Assembly (NCBI GenBank): GCA_964631955.1
Contig: CAZWBA010000001.1
Location: 372,001-436,000, forward strand
DNA: 64,000 bases
Direction: 5' to 3'
DNA from: CAMLJR01 sp964631955
GTDB taxonomy: Bacteria; Pseudomonadota; Gammaproteobacteria; Pseudomonadales; CAMLJR01
Positions 62,973 to 64,000 of this stretch are shown one piece after another (the stretch's first letter is position 1; the number at the start of each line of letters is the position of its first letter). A program made the translations under genes and the position numbers. A model generated the notes under the pieces. The model was not told the origin of the DNA. It did no database searches and saw only the letters and a list, made by a program, of their open reading frames with translations.

Positions 62973-64000
62973 TCAGATGAGACCCAACAGCGAATAGGTG
63001 TCGTGGCGTTCGATGCCGGCGCCGAGGCGGTGGACGAAAATATCGATGATTTCCGGTTCGACGCGCGTGGTGATCGCCCAGTGATAAAAGCCGTAAATCT
63101 GCGCGAGCCGATAATCATTCCAGGCTTCTTCCCGATTTGATAAAGCGCCGCCATGCGCGCGCAGCGATTCGAGGTAATGATTCAGCAACGCACGCTCTTC
63201 CCGCTCGGCCACTTCTTCCGGCAGTATCGCCGCGATGTGGTACGCCACATCCTGCAGACAATTTCCGCGCTGAAGTAATTGCCAGTCGGTAAGACCCGGA
63301 CCGTCTTTCGTCAGATAGAAATTACCCGCATGGCAATCACCGTGCATGATCGTCGTCGGGCTTTTCGCGAAGCGCGCGGCGAGTACTTTCATGCCCTCAA
63401 GCAGCAACGATGCATCGCTGGTGTGACGCGATAATTTAGCGCAACGCGATCCATCCATAAGCTCCTGCAATTTCTCAACGGTGAAATGCGGATTTTTTGC
63501 GATCGCCGAAAGGCGGAAAGGAATCCAATCGTTGCCGTCGAGCAAATGTTTTGCCGCATGCAACCGTGCGAGTTGATCGAGGCTTTGTGCCGCCATGTCA
63601 GCAGTAAATGGTTCAAGCGCAGAACAGAAATGCGCGCCGGCCTGAATCAGATCTTCCATGATTAAAATAGCGGTTTGTTTTTCATCATCGATATGTGCAA
63701 TGGCGCGCGGTGTTCGCACCGATACATGCGGCGCGATGCGCTCATAAAACCGCGCCTCGCGAATCGCGGTCGCCCCCGCACCGCGCGCGATATTCGGATT
63801 GAAGAAGGCTTTTAAGCAAAAATTCCGCGTGATGCCATCGGCGAAACGCACGGCGATGCGCACTTTGGCAGCCATGGTTTCGAGCGTATCGACGGTTTTG
63901 ACATCGACGACTGCGGCGCCGCCGGAAATTTCCGTGAGCGCCTGCTGCAACCATCGAGGATCGATCGCTTCCGCTAAACTCGACGGAACGTGAAGTTTGT
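62973..64000 (-). CDS. Aminoglycoside/choline phosphotransferase (APH) family protein (5' end outside window)
   Basis: Kinase-like fold of the APH superfamily; substrate unknown. The frame is open to the right edge, and the sequence before residue MQQALTEISGG (63950) reads naturally (KLHVPSSLAEAIDPRWLQQAL), so the true start is beyond the window. About 342 residues are seen. The nucleotide-binding part includes TAILIMEDL, and the catalytic loop HGDCHAGNF is followed by the metal-binding LTDWQL. APH-fold proteins of this kind are common and rarely mean drug resistance. Confidence 0.8.
   Translation of the reverse strand, partial: KLHVPSSLAEAIDPRWLQQALTEISGGAAVVDVKTVDTLETMAAKVRIAVRFADGITRNFCLKAFFNPNIARGAGATAIREARFYERIAPHVSVRTPRAIAHIDDEKQTAILIMEDLIQAGAHFCSALEPFTADMAAQSLDQLARLHAAKHLLDGNDWIPFRLSAIAKNPHFTVEKLQELMDGSRCAKLSRHTSDASLLLEGMKVLAARFAKSPTTIMHGDCHAGNFYLTKDGPGLTDWQLLQRGNCLQDVAYHIAAILPEEVAEREERALLNHYLESLRAHGGALSNREEAWNDYRLAQIYGFYHWAITTRVEPEIIDIFVHRLGAGIERHDTYSLLGLI

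Noticed and set aside
62973..64000. Aminoglycoside resistance gene
   Set aside because: It has only the general APH kinase fold; no specific resistance family signature or mobile context is seen.

Overview
This 64 kb window looks like a chromosomal segment of a gammaproteobacterium of moderate GC content. The gene order points to a Pseudomonas- or Cellvibrionales-like lineage: a nuo operon with fused nuoC and nuoD, the dcd / Mrp-ApbC / metG neighbourhood, purM-purN-DUF3108 divergent from DUF2066-hda, arsC-DUF2069, and an OprF-like porin. I cannot name the species from the sequence. Apart from small repeats I see no prophage, insertion sequence, CRISPR array or rRNA.

Layout. Positions 1-2910 hold the N-terminal part of a two-partner-secretion outer-membrane transporter (cut by the window edge), a glycine-zipper protein and a D-lactate dehydrogenase. 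Positions 2886-18038 (minus strand) are the complete complex I operon nuoA to nuoN, followed upstream by tRNA-Ser(CGA). Positions 18837-24709 hold two small proteins, htpX, leuA with a leucine-rich leader peptide, a Nudix hydrolase and a cardiolipin synthase. Positions 24777-31408 hold a poly-glycine lipoprotein, two adjacent PilZ-type proteins, glpE, sppA, a DUF2069 membrane protein, arsC and a TlpA-like lipoprotein.

Positions 31573-41833 hold the OmpA/OprF porin, hda, DUF2066, purM, purN, DUF3108, dcd, an ApbC/Mrp P-loop protein, metG and a soluble RnfB-like ferredoxin. Positions 41861-50033 hold a gamma-carbonic-anhydrase-like protein, CoA pyrophosphatase-type and ADP-ribose pyrophosphatase-type Nudix enzymes, DUF3135, a NIF3/YqfO-like protein, tgt, queA, tRNA-Leu(CAA) and gcvP. 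Positions 50335-58421 hold two TonB-dependent receptors and a YfiR / CHASE8-like-HAMP-PAS-GGDEF-EAL pair. The end holds a divergent phosphoketolase-like enzyme, malonyl-CoA decarboxylase, a DUF2798 membrane protein and an APH-type kinase that runs off the window.

How the genes work together. Most of the window is housekeeping: respiration (nuo), purine and dUTP synthesis, queuosine tRNA modification (queA-tgt), glycine cleavage, leucine synthesis, membrane quality control and replication control (hda). The accessory signalling part is c-di-GMP-centred: the YfiR-like periplasmic protein and the GGDEF-EAL protein overlap by a TAATG junction, and a TonB receptor is convergent with them. The two PilZ proteins are possible c-di-GMP readers. 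The most unusual non-coding signal is a pair of palindromic elements, at 37159-37232 and 41109-41192, that share an identical 18-bp internal core but have different, mostly self-complementary arms.
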